A DNA stretch of 64,000 nt from Microbacterium terregens (GTDB taxonomy: Bacteria > Pseudomonadota > Alphaproteobacteria > Sphingomonadales > Sphingomonadaceae), in assembly GCF_027922045.1 (NCBI RefSeq), contig NZ_BSEX01000012.1, positions 121,750-185,749 of the forward strand, given 5' to 3'. Below the pieces are notes generated by a model that was not told the DNA's origin, ran no database searches, and worked only from the letters and a program-made list of their open reading frames with translations. Shown here piece by piece: positions 16,949 to 26,670 of this stretch. Numbering within the stretch: the stretch's first letter is position 1; every line of letters starts with the position of its first letter. The position numbers and the translations under genes are program-made.

Positions 16949-18790
16949 TCATGGAGTGCCTCCATGCAGGTCGTAGTAGTTCTGGATCTTGGCCTGGATC
17001 TCGGTCATCGTCTGGACCTCATCCGGCAGCTTCGCCGCATCAAAGAAGTCGGCGTAGACCTCGGTGAAGTCCATTCTCGAAAGATCGAGCTGCTGGAACT
17101 CCGCGATGCTGAAGCCTTTGCACTGCTCATTCTTGGGTTTTCCCCAAGGTTTGTTGAGCTGAACGCGACCCTGTTCCTGAAGAACCCGGCTTAGTTTGCT
17201 TTCGAAGCAGCAGTAGGCGGTCTTCTTCGTCTTGCAGATGCCGAGAAAGCTGGACGAACACCACGTCCCGACCTTGTGGCAGAAGCCCATGCGGTCCTTG
17301 ATGTCGAGCTTCATCTCGTCCTGAGAGCAGGCGAACAGCGCCAGAAACGGGGTCGCAAGCGCGGCGATCGCGACGGGTCCGCCGGCGAGCGCCGCACCAC
17401 CGGCGGCGACGGTCAGCGCGCCAGAGACCTTGCCCGCGCAGCAGTTGATGAGGCCAAACACCGGCTTGTGGCAGGTGTCCCGCGTTCCCGAGAAGACGGT
17501 CAGGTTGTTCGGGTCGAAGCCCTTTGAAGCGTCGTCGATCGCGTGCAAGGCAACCAGCGCGTCCCTGAACTCGGTCGACGCCTCGCGGGTGATCGGCTCG
17601 CAATCCCCGTTGATGCAGTAGACGTCGTCGCCGCAGATATACTGGGGCGCGTTGGAGGCCGGGCTGTCCGGTGTCGGGCAACGATAAACCTTCTCCTTGA
17701 CCTTGCACGCACCCTGCTGCGGGTCGTCCAGGCAGTCCTCCCGCAGGAAGGTGCATTGCCGGTTCGCATCAAGGTCGCCGCAGTCGTTCCCAGCGCTCAT
17801 CACGTTGCAGGTGAAGTCGCGCTTCCATGCCCAGCACGCCTGTGTGACCGGCACGCCGTCGATGATCCGGGTCTCAGGGCCTTCCGTGCAGACCTCGCCG
17901 GCCGCATCGGCGGTACACATGGAATCGGCGGCCATCTCCGCGCAACCGTCGACCCGCTTCACCGTGACGCTGGTCTGCACCGTCTTCTCGTGCCAGCCTT
18001 CGCCGGTGATGGGGCTCGGCAGGAGAGCAATGTCCCTCAGGTTCTGCGAGCAGACATATTCCGTCGCATTGTAGTCGTCGCAGAACTTGTTGGTGGAAAC
18101 GCCGTAGATCCGATGCGCCGCGCATGCCTGCATCGCGACACCCGTCGGCTTGCAGGTTCCGGCGGCGACGTGCGGGGCGATCGAGGAATAGCGTGCGAAC
18201 GGCGTTCCGTAGGCATTGTCAGGAACGACGAAGAACTTGAACGCATCGACGCGGGTGATCTCGGGCGCCATCCTGATGGAACAGGACCGTGGCACTTCAT
18301 CGAGCTTCGTCCCTTGGTTGCACGTCGCTTCGTAATATCCACCGGTGCCGGACCCTGGCGGAAGGGGCTGGCACTGGCCGCTCGTCGAACCGATATTTTC
18401 ACCAGCGAGATAGGTAGATGGATCGTTCTCGATCGATGTGGCGCGCGATGTCGTCGCAAGGATCTCCGCGTTGCTGAAGGCCGGACGCGTGCGATCCGCA
18501 TCGGTGACGGTTCGGTAGGATTCGTTCGTCGATCGCTGGGCAGTCCCCGCCGCAATGAGAGCATCCGGATCATCGAAGTAGGTGCTCTGGGGCTGATTGA
18601 TCCCGGAATAGCCCGGCACGGCCTGGGCCTGCGCCTCCGCGTCGGGAACGAGGCTCTCGTCCGCCCGCTTCGCATTGCCAAAGGCCTTTCCTTCTCCGCG
18701 CGCCTGTTCGATCGTCATCTGCTGCGCGCCAGCGGAGCCGACCGCCAAGCAGAAGGCCGCAAGCGCGGCAACGAAGGCGCGAGCCTTCAT
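16949..18790 (-). CDS. traN: Conjugal transfer mating-pair stabilisation protein TraN
   Basis: The 613-residue secreted protein has a clear signal peptide (MKARAFVAALAAFCLAVGSAGA) and is very cysteine-rich, with paired cysteines through residues 140-560 (for example KRDFTCNVMSAGNDCGDL and YCINGDCEPITRE). F-type TraN is an outer-membrane adhesin that contacts the recipient surface; its cysteines need periplasmic disulfide handling, for which dsbC and traF in the same operon are suited. Its start overlaps the trbC stop by 4 bases. Confidence 0.93.
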   Translation of the reverse strand: MKARAFVAALAAFCLAVGSAGAQQMTIEQARGEGKAFGNAKRADESLVPDAEAQAQAVPGYSGINQPQSTYFDDPDALIAAGTAQRSTNESYRTVTDADRTRPAFSNAEILATTSRATSIENDPSTYLAGENIGSTSGQCQPLPPGSGTGGYYEATCNQGTKLDEVPRSCSIRMAPEITRVDAFKFFVVPDNAYGTPFARYSSIAPHVAAGTCKPTGVAMQACAAHRIYGVSTNKFCDDYNATEYVCSQNLRDIALLPSPITGEGWHEKTVQTSVTVKRVDGCAEMAADSMCTADAAGEVCTEGPETRIIDGVPVTQACWAWKRDFTCNVMSAGNDCGDLDANRQCTFLREDCLDDPQQGACKVKEKVYRCPTPDSPASNAPQYICGDDVYCINGDCEPITREASTEFRDALVALHAIDDASKGFDPNNLTVFSGTRDTCHKPVFGLINCCAGKVSGALTVAAGGAALAGGPVAIAALATPFLALFACSQDEMKLDIKDRMGFCHKVGTWCSSSFLGICKTKKTAYCCFESKLSRVLQEQGRVQLNKPWGKPKNEQCKGFSIAEFQQLDLSRMDFTEVYADFFDAAKLPDEVQTMTEIQAKIQNYYDLHGGTP

Positions 18791-19533
18791 TGGCGGCGGC
18801 TCCGCGCCAGGTTGCCGAGCGCTACCGACGCGATGCGCGCGCCGGGTCCGTTGGCCTCCGCAAAGGAATTGAGAGCATAGTCGACGGTGACGTTGCCCTC
18901 GATGCGGTCATGGGGTGGAACCCTGGTCTGGCAGTGAAATCCGGCACAGAGATCGAAGGTCGAGGAGACCGCCACATAGGTCGGCACCGCCTGCACGTTG
19001 AAGGCGCGGAAAAGCCGCGGGTCGATGCCGATGTTCGGCATGTCGTCCTTGTGCACGACCTGCCCGAGACGGCTGACGAATTCCTTGGCCGAGTTGTTGG
19101 GGAAGCCGCGGAAGACCACGACGCCGCCCGCCCTGGCGGTGTCGGCGATCAATTGCTTGAGCGACGCCGGCGGCATCGACAAGCTGGCGAAAACGATGAA
19201 CTGCGGGGCATCGCCGCCGGGCACATTGACGTTTGTCGCCGCGCCCTGGACGAGCTCGTCGAAGTCAATCTTGCCTTCCGGCCCCTTTGGCAGATCGGTC
19301 GCAGCGACCCGCTGCATGTTGTCGATGCCGGACGTCCGGACGGCGCTCGCCTGCTCGCGGAACTCGTCGCCGCGGTCCGTCACCTGGTCGACGAAGGCCT
19401 GCGCCTCCGCCGCCATATCCGTGGCGCGCTTCTTCACGGCCTGAACGTCCACGCCGTCGACCGATTGCGCTAGCAACGCTGAGAGCCCGGCGGTGCCGAG
19501 TAGCGCGACGATGCCCCATGTCAGAAGACGCAT
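18787..19533 (-). CDS. trbC: F-type conjugal transfer protein TrbC
   Basis: The 248-residue protein has a signal peptide (MRLLTWGIVALLGTAGLSALLA) and the F-type TrbC core: FIVFASLSMPPASLKQLI, VVFRGFPNNSAKEF, GIDPRLFRAFNVQAVPTYV. TrbC is a periplasmic protein that interacts with TraW and is needed for pilus assembly. The ATG at 19533 follows GAGGAGAG; the longer frame upstream lies inside traU and shows no family sequence. In several systems trbC is fused to traW; here the two are separate genes. Confidence 0.92.
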   Translation of the reverse strand: MRLLTWGIVALLGTAGLSALLAQSVDGVDVQAVKKRATDMAAEAQAFVDQVTDRGDEFREQASAVRTSGIDNMQRVAATDLPKGPEGKIDFDELVQGAATNVNVPGGDAPQFIVFASLSMPPASLKQLIADTARAGGVVVFRGFPNNSAKEFVSRLGQVVHKDDMPNIGIDPRLFRAFNVQAVPTYVAVSSTFDLCAGFHCQTRVPPHDRIEGNVTVDYALNSFAEANGPGARIASVALGNLARSRRQ

Positions 19534-19543
19534 GTCTCTCTCC

Positions 19544-20560
19544 TCAGAACACGCAGCAGTTGCGCTTGCGCCAGACGAGATAGCCCATGTCCTCGCCGCC
19601 GGCGGGGAAGGCACGCCCCGCGTCGGGCGGCATGGTCGAGGCACCGATCGCTGAGCAGGCGAACCGGCCGCTCACAGTCGGGATCGGATTGACCATCTGG
19701 AAGCGGTATTGCTGCTTCCGCATGATCGGCATCAGGTACTTTTTGCAGAGCCCCTGCGATCCCATCGTGCCCCAGGCCAGGCCCTCGCGGTGCATCTTGT
19801 AGGCGAAGCGGGAGAGCGCGAGCCGCGATGACTGGACGTGGCCGATGGAGGCGGGGATGTTGCCGTTGAGCGGATACATGCTGCCTTGGCACCCCGCGCA
19901 CCAGAACAGCGCATCGAGCGGCAGCGCGGCCGTTCCCGCAATGCAGTCGCCGGCGCATGCCGCCTTCGCAATCGGGTTGGCGAAGACGATTGCCTCGGGA
20001 TTGATGATCGCGGTGAGCGAGTCATCCTGCCACAGGGGATCGACCTCGGTCATGTAGGCGATGTCGAACGAGGCCTGCTCGAAACAGATGAAGTCGGTCA
20101 GGATCTCCATCCAGTAGAGGAGAGGATAGACGTACCAGTGGACGTGCCACTTCGCCGTGCTCTGCGACCGGCCTCCCACCATCGACGGTCCCGCCAGATA
20201 GCCCTGGCCAATGTCGAAACCCGGCGCGATCCGCGTCCCTCCCAGGTTGGGGAAGCACCACGGCTTCATCGTCACGTCGGCCAGCCTGGCGGGCTCCCAG
20301 AAGCCGACAGAGATGCCGATGCGGGGCAGCGGATCGGCGCAGGCGCAGACCGGCGATGCAGGATTGTTGGTGTCCGGTCGGCTGCCCGGCCAGATCTTGG
20401 CGCCGCCAATCGAAAGCGGAAAGAGGCAGGACCAACAGACATCCGTGATCGGGTTCACGAACTTGCCCGTGCAGGTCGGTGCGGCTTCTGCGCGCGGCGT
20501 CACGGTGACGACCACGAGCAGCAGCCCCAGGACGCCGAAAAGGGCCCGCAGCCAGCGCAT
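19544..20560 (-). CDS. traU: Conjugal transfer protein TraU
   Basis: The 338-residue protein has a signal peptide and the TraU family pattern: CTGKFVNPITDVCWSCLFPLSIGG, PLPRIGISVGFWEPARLADVT, and the late CCVF end. Many cysteines are conserved, as in F TraU, a periplasmic protein needed mainly for DNA transfer. The start abuts the stop of the small gene before it (shared base 20560). The gap to trbC is 10 bases. Confidence 0.95.
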   Translation of the reverse strand: MRWLRALFGVLGLLLVVVTVTPRAEAAPTCTGKFVNPITDVCWSCLFPLSIGGAKIWPGSRPDTNNPASPVCACADPLPRIGISVGFWEPARLADVTMKPWCFPNLGGTRIAPGFDIGQGYLAGPSMVGGRSQSTAKWHVHWYVYPLLYWMEILTDFICFEQASFDIAYMTEVDPLWQDDSLTAIINPEAIVFANPIAKAACAGDCIAGTAALPLDALFWCAGCQGSMYPLNGNIPASIGHVQSSRLALSRFAYKMHREGLAWGTMGSQGLCKKYLMPIMRKQQYRFQMVNPIPTVSGRFACSAIGASTMPPDAGRAFPAGGEDMGYLVWRKRNCCVF

Positions 20561-20829
20561 CAGCCCGCCTCCCCCGTTCCCTCAAGGAAGGCGGTGTCGG
20601 CGGCATTTTTCCGGCGAACATAGAGCCAGGTGTAGAGCGCGACCGCAACGAGCAGCCCGGCCGCGAGGCACGGCGCAGCCCGGCCCAGCGCAGAATGGAC
20701 GCGCGCGAAAAATCCGACGAGCAGCGCGACCGACAGGCACAGGCCCTGCCAGACCAGGCGCATGCGGCGCAGTCCGGGGGTTTCCGGTGCGGCCATCTGG
20801 GTCCGCAGGAGGTCCAGCCACAGCGGCAT
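20560..20829 (-). CDS. Small two-helix membrane protein in the transfer operon
   Basis: The 89-residue protein has two membrane helices (LVWQGLCLSVALLVGFFA and LAAGLLVAVALYTWLYV) followed by a short charged tail. It fits exactly between traW and traU with one-base overlaps at both ends, which strongly supports translation. I do not recognise a named Tra protein; it may be a lineage-specific part of the assembly complex. Confidence 0.65.
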   Translation of the reverse strand: MPLWLDLLRTQMAAPETPGLRRMRLVWQGLCLSVALLVGFFARVHSALGRAAPCLAAGLLVAVALYTWLYVRRKNAADTAFLEGTGEAG

Positions 20830-21488
20830 CAGCTCTTCGCCCCCGGCTCGACGACAGTCTCCGAGACACGAAGCCGATTGCCCGTCTGTGACACCACGGC
20901 CGGAGTGTGGCGGATGCCGAACTTGGCCGTCAGGCGGCCATCCTGGTCGAAGAAGAACCTGCGCTTACGCGCCGTCATGGAATCGATCGGCGAGCCATTG
21001 ACGAAGATGATCTTGGCGTTGAGCTCCGTGAATCTCCTGGTCGCCCATGCGAGCTGGGTCCGGTCATCGCCGTCGACAAAGACAAGGCTCTGCCGCATCG
21101 AGACAAAGTCGAGCGGATTGATCCTCTGTCCGGCTTGCGCGATCACATGTCCCTTGTGGTCCCTGATCTCACGCTCGAGGGTGATGCTCGGGTCATAGTC
21201 CCAGGTCCGCGCCTGCTCGGCAGGCGTGATGCCGGCGACCGGCACGGGACGTCGAACCTTGGCCTCGACACGTCTGGCGAAGGCCGCGTTGACGCGGTCC
21301 ATCTCTCCGGTTGCCTGCGCCCGCTGCAGCCGCGTTTCGATGGTGGAAAGGAGATCCGCCTCGACCACCGGGAACGTCTGCCCGGGCTGACCGAAGTCAC
21401 GCGCCTCGCCCCGCTCTGCGCCGGTGACCAGCACTGCGGCACCCAGGCAGGCAGCACCGGCGAGAGAGGCGGCGATCGCGCGGATCAC
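20829..21488 (-). CDS. traW: Conjugal transfer protein TraW
   Basis: The 219-residue secreted protein shows the TraW pattern: RDFGQPGQTFPVVEADLLSTIETRL after the signal peptide, then WDYDPSITLEREIRDHKGHVIAQAG, INPLDFV, and FDQDGRLTAKFGIRHTPAVV near the end. TraW is periplasmic and acts with TrbC and TraU in pilus assembly. It overlaps the S26 peptidase stop by 4 bases. Confidence 0.93.
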   Translation of the reverse strand: MIRAIAASLAGAACLGAAVLVTGAERGEARDFGQPGQTFPVVEADLLSTIETRLQRAQATGEMDRVNAAFARRVEAKVRRPVPVAGITPAEQARTWDYDPSITLEREIRDHKGHVIAQAGQRINPLDFVSMRQSLVFVDGDDRTQLAWATRRFTELNAKIIFVNGSPIDSMTARKRRFFFDQDGRLTAKFGIRHTPAVVSQTGNRLRVSETVVEPGAKS

Positions 21489-22021
21489 AGGACCGCCTCC
21501 CCCGTGCCGACGATCTGGCGCCGGCAGGCGAAGCCGATCGCAGCATATCGGGAATCGAACCCGTCCTTGTGGGGCGTGCCGACGTAATAGCAGTCGGCCG
21601 GAATAACGCCGCTCGGACCGATCGCCAGCGGCTCGCCGCTCCTGGTCTTTGGCTTGGTGTAGCCGACGACGCGGCCGTTCACCGTGACGACGCGGTGCCA
21701 GTGCGCGACTACGTCTCCCGGCAACCCATAGACGATCTTGCCGAACATCTGCGGCTTGGCGCCGAAATGACGCCGCACCAGCTCGCTTGGGGGCGGATCG
21801 AAGAAGACGTACTCGCCCCGGACCGGCACCTTGTTCCGGTGAATCACGAACGCCCAGTTGGGAAGAGAGTCCGTGGTGTTGATCAGGAGCGCGTGATCGT
21901 CGCGCCAGTCACCGATCGCACCGAGCACCACACTCCCCACGACGAGTCCGCCGAACAGAGCCCAAAGTCGCTTGCGCGGCCGCCAGCCCGCGACCGCCGC
22001 GTCACTGACCGCCGCGGCCAT
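21485..22021 (-). CDS. S26-type conjugative transfer signal peptidase (TraF/TrhF-like)
   Basis: The protein of about 178 residues has an N-terminal membrane anchor (WALFGGLVVGSVVLGAI) and signal-peptidase motifs: catalytic Ser52 in TDSLPNW and Lys95 in GKIVYGLPGDVV. Relatives in other transfer systems (TrhF, Ti/RP4 TraF) process the pilin or other exported transfer proteins. I chose the ATG at 22021 with TTGGAGG just upstream; an in-frame TTG at 22033 is possible. It overlaps trbI by 20 bases. Confidence 0.88.
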   Translation of the reverse strand: MAAAVSDAAVAGWRPRKRLWALFGGLVVGSVVLGAIGDWRDDHALLINTTDSLPNWAFVIHRNKVPVRGEYVFFDPPPSELVRRHFGAKPQMFGKIVYGLPGDVVAHWHRVVTVNGRVVGYTKPKTRSGEPLAIGPSGVIPADCYYVGTPHKDGFDSRYAAIGFACRRQIVGTGEAVL

Positions 22022-22676
22022 CGGGACCTCCAAAGCTGGTGATGGCGGCGCCGGGGACTCCTGCAGGGGGCATGGCTGCAGCGCCGGTGGCGGCTTGGGG
22101 CATGACCGCTCCGGACGGAGCCATGGCCATCGGCTCGAGTGTTGCCCCCGCGGGCGCAGCAGGTCCGCCGGGCGTCGGCGGCGACGCCGCGGCCGGAGCT
22201 ATCTGCTGCTGGAGCTGCCGTATTTCCTGAGCGCTCGCTGGCCGGGGCTGGCGAACGCCGCTCGCATAGACGGCCTTCCTCAGGCTGTCGGTGATGTCGG
22301 GCACGTTCTTCGTCAGCACCGCCTCGCCGACCAGCACGACCTGCCCGCCCGCGCCCCGGCGCTGGAGTTCATGGTCGAGCGAGGACATGAACGCACGCAT
22401 CTCGGCCTCGACCTGGGCGGGCGGCGACGCCGAGCGTGCCTGGGCGCTCACATATTCGCCGACGATGTTGGAGAGGCTCGCCTTGACGATATGGTCTTCT
22501 CGGGGAGCAACGAGCGCCTTGGTCACCCACATCGCCCAGATAAGGGAGAGGATCAGGATCGCTCCCACTGCCAGCTGAGCCCGGGTGAAGCCTGCGAACC
22601 CACGTCTTGCCCGAGCAGCCGCATCCTTCGGCGGCATCACAGGAGCCTGAAGGTCGAGCTGTGGCTGGTCAGACAT
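22002..22676 (-). CDS. trbI: F-type conjugal transfer protein TrbI
   Basis: The 224-residue inner-membrane protein has one membrane helix (AQLAVGAILILSLIWAMWV) followed by the short F-type TrbI domain (KASLSNIVGEYVSAQARS, then VLVGEAVLTKNVPDITDSLRKAVY) and a Pro/Ala-rich C-terminal tail. TrbI influences pilus outgrowth and retraction in F. The start is the ATG at 22676, with AGGGAGC upstream. It overlaps the upstream gene by 8 bases. Confidence 0.85.
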   Translation of the reverse strand: MSDQPQLDLQAPVMPPKDAAARARRGFAGFTRAQLAVGAILILSLIWAMWVTKALVAPREDHIVKASLSNIVGEYVSAQARSASPPAQVEAEMRAFMSSLDHELQRRGAGGQVVLVGEAVLTKNVPDITDSLRKAVYASGVRQPRPASAQEIRQLQQQIAPAAASPPTPGGPAAPAGATLEPMAMAPSGAVMPQAATGAAAMPPAGVPGAAITSFGGPDGRGGQ

Positions 22677-23031
22677 CGAATGTGCTCCCTTTGGGATCGC
22701 GCGATGGCAGGATGCGATGGCGGCGGAAGAAGATGACGGCGGCAGCCAGCAGCGTGTGCGCGACGAGTACGACGTGTCGGAACGACGCGATGCGAGCGGT
22801 GTCGGCCGCGACATACCGGGTCGCCAGATTGTCGAGCTGGTGCATCATCCCGTCGAACGAGAAGCCGCCGATCGCGACGAAGAAGAGGACGAACAGCCCC
22901 CAGGTGATGAGAAGGGTCGATGCGAGGAACCCTGCCATGTGGAGGTAGAAGTAGAGCAGGAACCGGACATCCAACCGGCGCGACAGGGGTCGGGAACTGG
23001 CGGTGGTCGGCTCTGTCAGGATGGTCGCCAT
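22669..23031 (-). CDS. Hypothetical membrane protein in the transfer operon
   Basis: The 120-residue protein has two or three hydrophobic segments (FLLYFYLHMAGFLASTLLITWGLFVLFFVAIGG split into helices, then VVLVAHTLLAAAVIFF). It begins at the ATG at 23031, with GGAG overlapping the traC end, and overlaps trbI. No family was recognised, but its fixed place between traC and trbI suggests an inner-membrane part of the transfer apparatus. Confidence 0.65.
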   Translation of the reverse strand: MATILTEPTTASSRPLSRRLDVRFLLYFYLHMAGFLASTLLITWGLFVLFFVAIGGFSFDGMMHQLDNLATRYVAADTARIASFRHVVLVAHTLLAAAVIFFRRHRILPSRDPKGSTFDV

Positions 23032-23036
23032 TGGGC

Positions 23037-25628
23037 TCACTCCGCAGCAATCGCCGCCGCGTCCGCGGCCGGCGTCGCCCACTTCTCGGGGTTTTCCGGG
23101 AAGGCGATCCGCTCGATCGCCTCATCCATGCTGAGGCCGTCCGCGACCATTGCCTCGATGGCAGCGAAGGTTCGCGGGCTCGACGAGAACAGCGCGGCAG
23201 AAAAGGGATCGAGAACCAGCCGGCCGACCGCGAGCGTCTCGGGTCCCTTGATCATGATGTCGGAATATTCGAATCCGTTGCGCTTGAGCGAACGCAGCAG
23301 CGCGTCGGTGTAGTCGTCCATCTCGAAGCGATCGTGCTTCTTGAAGTCGGCGATTGTCTCCGGCTTCTGCTGCAGGATGACAAACCAGTCACTGTTCTCC
23401 AATGCGGCGATTGATCCAGCGGACTTGTAGTAATCGTTGAGAGACTGCGTGGCGGTCACCAAAGAGGCGCCGTACTTGCGACACGTGCGGGCGTAGGTTT
23501 CGATGAAGTCGGCCATCGCTCCGCCGCGGAGCATCTGCCAGGCCTCGTCCAGGAGCAGCGCCTTGGGGATCGAGCGGTCGACCTTCCGCATCATCTGCTG
23601 CGACATGAACATGATCGCGGTCAGGACGACGCTGCGCAGTTCCTCGCGCGAGGAGAGATCGGACAGCTCGAAGACGGTGAGCTGCGCTTGCAGTTCGAAC
23701 GAGACCTCACCCTGGAAGAACTTGCCGTAGGTGCCGGCGCTCGAGAACGGCATCATCGCGATCGCGAGATGCGAAGCGAGCTCGTTGCCGGTGTCGTTCA
23801 GCGCGGCGATGACATCGTCGATCGAGCCGTTCCTGCCCTTGGCTTCCCACACGCGGTTGACCGCGCCGTCGATGAGGCCGCGTTCCGTGTCGGTCAGCCG
23901 GTCGATGTGCCGGGACATCTGGTTCACGATGGCCTTGAGCATCGCCATGCAGTCGAGGAGATAATCCTCGTCCTCGGCCGCCTGGGCGGCATCGATCATC
24001 GAGAACGGGTTCAGGCAGAAGCCGCTCGACATCGTGAACTCGACGAAGGCACCGCCCTGCAGCTTGGCGGAATGCTCGAAGGAGCGGCCGTCGTCGATGA
24101 CGACGACCCGGGAGCCGGCCCCACACAGCGACGCGCACAGTTCCTGGAGGGCGACCGACTTGCCCGACCCCGACTTGCCGAACACCGCGACATTATGATT
24201 GCCCGCAGCGTTCTCGAACGGGCTCCAGAAGAACGGCTGGCCCCGCCGCCCGATCAGCAGCAGGTGCGGCGTGTGACCTCCCAGATATTCGCCCTGAATG
24301 GGGGCGAGGTTGACCGCCGTCGTGCTCAGCATCGTCCGCATGCGCTTCATGCGCTCGAGGTCGCGGGAAAGCCCGTTCGCCATCGTCATGGGCATGGCGC
24401 ACAGCAAGCCCATCACCTGAAGGTAGCGGTCGTCGAGCAGGTCCCATCCGGCGGCCCGATAAACCGACTTCAGGATGCGCTCGTTGGCGTCACCCTTTCC
24501 CTTCGGCGAGAATGACGTAACGCTGTAGAACAGGCGCACGAGCTTGCGTCCCTGCCGGATCTCGTCGTTGACGTACTTCCACTCCTGGGACTGGTCGCGG
24601 AGTTGGGGAAGAAAGCGGGCGGATTTGGAGTCGGCGAGGCTGGTGGTGCGCATGAACTTGAACCCGGCCTTGTTGCTCGAGGCCTGGGGATCGGGAAAGT
24701 CGAGGCACAGGTTGGTCGAGACCGGGCATGGCATCCTCAGCTTGTCGGCGAACATGTCGCCGATCAGCCGGGCGCAGTCCCAGGGTGCCCAGCGCTGCGG
24801 GAGGTTCCGCACGGAGAAGGAGCGGACGTCGAACACGTCGGGATAGATCTCGCCGATCTCGGGCGCGCCATTGACCTCCTTGCCGGTCGGTCGGAACCGC
24901 TCGGTTCGAAGAAGGATACGATCGGGCTCGACCTTCATCTCGATGTCGCGGCGCACCGCCTGGTCGGCGATCGGGTCGAGCGGATTATAGCTGACAACGT
25001 CGTCGCCCGCGGCCGTGGTGGGCGACGTGGTGTCGTCGATCCACGCGATCAGCGCGACAGGGTCCATCTTCCTGGCGGATACGCCGATCGAGCCCAGTAC
25101 GGAGATGAGGCCATCCATCACCGCGACGATCTCCTCGGTGGAGACGCGCGAGGATTCCGGTGTGGAATAGGAGATCGCCACGCGGTGGTTGCGCAGGCAG
25201 AAGGGCGCATCGGCCGACAGCGAGTTCCAGACGCCGTTTGTCAGGAAGTCGACGCGATGCTTGGCCATCCGCTCATAGACGCCGCTGGCCGAGTAGCGGG
25301 GCAGATACCATTTGGAGAGCCGCTCGCTGATCCGGGGGCTCATCCAGTCGTGGAACTGCAGGCACCCTGGCACCGGGATGCCTTCGGACAGGAACTGGGT
25401 CAGGATCTCCCCGGTGCGCTCATCCGCCCCGACGAGCGGCGATACCTCGATCACGAAGCCGCGCGACGCGGAGTTGTAGAAAATGCCGGTCTTGGGGTCG
25501 TAGCTGCGGTAGGGCAGCCAATGCGCCAGCATCGGCACGCCGAGCTCCGGACGCTGGGCCTCGGGTCGCTTGCTGTCGCCGAACAGACCGGAAAGCAGGC
25601 TGTCGTAGAAACGGGGCTTCGCGCTCAT
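23037..25628 (-). CDS. traC: Conjugal transfer ATPase TraC
   Basis: The 863-residue protein is a VirB4/TraC-type secretion ATPase. The N-terminal part has the TraC pattern WLPYRSYDPKTGIFYN. The ATPase core has Walker A GKSGSGKS near residue 483 and Walker B KALLLDEAW near residue 692, followed by TATQSLNDYY. TraC energises pilus assembly at the inner membrane. It starts one base after the traV stop, so the genes are coupled. Length matches F TraC (about 875). Confidence 0.97.
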   Translation of the reverse strand: MSAKPRFYDSLLSGLFGDSKRPEAQRPELGVPMLAHWLPYRSYDPKTGIFYNSASRGFVIEVSPLVGADERTGEILTQFLSEGIPVPGCLQFHDWMSPRISERLSKWYLPRYSASGVYERMAKHRVDFLTNGVWNSLSADAPFCLRNHRVAISYSTPESSRVSTEEIVAVMDGLISVLGSIGVSARKMDPVALIAWIDDTTSPTTAAGDDVVSYNPLDPIADQAVRRDIEMKVEPDRILLRTERFRPTGKEVNGAPEIGEIYPDVFDVRSFSVRNLPQRWAPWDCARLIGDMFADKLRMPCPVSTNLCLDFPDPQASSNKAGFKFMRTTSLADSKSARFLPQLRDQSQEWKYVNDEIRQGRKLVRLFYSVTSFSPKGKGDANERILKSVYRAAGWDLLDDRYLQVMGLLCAMPMTMANGLSRDLERMKRMRTMLSTTAVNLAPIQGEYLGGHTPHLLLIGRRGQPFFWSPFENAAGNHNVAVFGKSGSGKSVALQELCASLCGAGSRVVVIDDGRSFEHSAKLQGGAFVEFTMSSGFCLNPFSMIDAAQAAEDEDYLLDCMAMLKAIVNQMSRHIDRLTDTERGLIDGAVNRVWEAKGRNGSIDDVIAALNDTGNELASHLAIAMMPFSSAGTYGKFFQGEVSFELQAQLTVFELSDLSSREELRSVVLTAIMFMSQQMMRKVDRSIPKALLLDEAWQMLRGGAMADFIETYARTCRKYGASLVTATQSLNDYYKSAGSIAALENSDWFVILQQKPETIADFKKHDRFEMDDYTDALLRSLKRNGFEYSDIMIKGPETLAVGRLVLDPFSAALFSSSPRTFAAIEAMVADGLSMDEAIERIAFPENPEKWATPAADAAAIAAE

Positions 25629-25629
25629 G

Positions 25630-26670
25630 TCAGTTGTCCTCCGGCACCGCCGCGGGGAAGCTCGCGGCGCGGACAGTGGGGCTCGTCAGGGTCTTGAGGC
25701 CGGCTGCAGGAGCCGAGCCGGCTGCGGTGCGCGCGCTGTCCTCAACACGCTCACGCGCCGCCCGATACTCCTGGCTCGACTTCACGCGCGCCGCAGCCTC
25801 CTGACCAGATCCAGCGCTCGTCGCGGAAGCACCTCCGAAATGATCGCTGGACTGACGCGTCGTCTCACTTCTGCCGCCGGCCGGGGCTGCCGCCACGGCA
25901 GTCTGCCCAGCGCCAGCCTCGAGCTTGGCCGCGTCGACGGGCGCAGCCGGTACTTGCGGAGACGACGTCGCCGCCGCCTTCTGGGCTCGCCCGGGCACCG
26001 CAGTCGTTGACGAACCGGGCGCCCGCTTGCCCTTGGCCGCAAGACGGTTGGCGACGTCTGCTTTGATCGCCGCGACCGGGTCCGGCTTTCGGGCCCGAGC
26101 GGCCGCGACCACCTCAGGGTCCGGCATGGCCGGGTCGAACGCGGCGACGTCCACCACGCCGGGAACCTCGCGTTCCACCGCGTCTGCGAGGCTCAGCTGA
26201 GCAGGTGCGTCTGCCGCCTTGCTGTTGGGTATGGGCGTGGCATTCGCGAGCGCCTGAGCCTGCCACTCGGACTGCACGACCGCATGGACCGCGCTCGACT
26301 CATGCAACCGTCCCCGATCGTCGACATAAGGCTGAAAGACGATCCGGAGCACCTTCTCACGGGTCCGGGGCGCAACCTGCCCGGTCGCCTCCGATGCTGT
26401 CGAAGCCGCGGCGGTACGAAGCGTGCGGGGCTGGGGCGCCGGTGAAGGATAGGGGCCCGCTGGGATCATGACATCGCCGGCATCCCCGGAAATCATCGCC
26501 AGCGCCCGATCGTCGATCGTGGAGGATGGCGCGCAGATCCCGTCCGGCGCCTGACAGGTGAAGCTGCCCTTCACGTTGCCGCCGAAGGTCGTGCAACCGT
26601 TCAGCCCCATGAGGGTGCCGAAGCCAGCCGCAGCCAGCGCGACCCGGCGGCCGTGGCGCCGCGCGCTCAC
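25630..26670 (-). CDS. traV: Conjugal transfer lipoprotein TraV
   Basis: The 346-residue protein starts at GTG 26670, overlapping the dsbC stop (GTGA), with AAGGAAG upstream. A lipobox, GLNGC, follows a short hydrophobic segment, and the next residues TTFGGNVKGSFTCQAPDGICAP match TraV lipoproteins. The rest is long and Ala/Pro-rich, more than is usual for F TraV (171 residues). TraV anchors the TraB-TraK core complex in the outer membrane. Confidence 0.85.
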   Translation of the reverse strand: MSARRHGRRVALAAAGFGTLMGLNGCTTFGGNVKGSFTCQAPDGICAPSSTIDDRALAMISGDAGDVMIPAGPYPSPAPQPRTLRTAAASTASEATGQVAPRTREKVLRIVFQPYVDDRGRLHESSAVHAVVQSEWQAQALANATPIPNSKAADAPAQLSLADAVEREVPGVVDVAAFDPAMPDPEVVAAARARKPDPVAAIKADVANRLAAKGKRAPGSSTTAVPGRAQKAAATSSPQVPAAPVDAAKLEAGAGQTAVAAAPAGGRSETTRQSSDHFGGASATSAGSGQEAAARVKSSQEYRAARERVEDSARTAAGSAPAAGLKTLTSPTVRAASFPAAVPEDN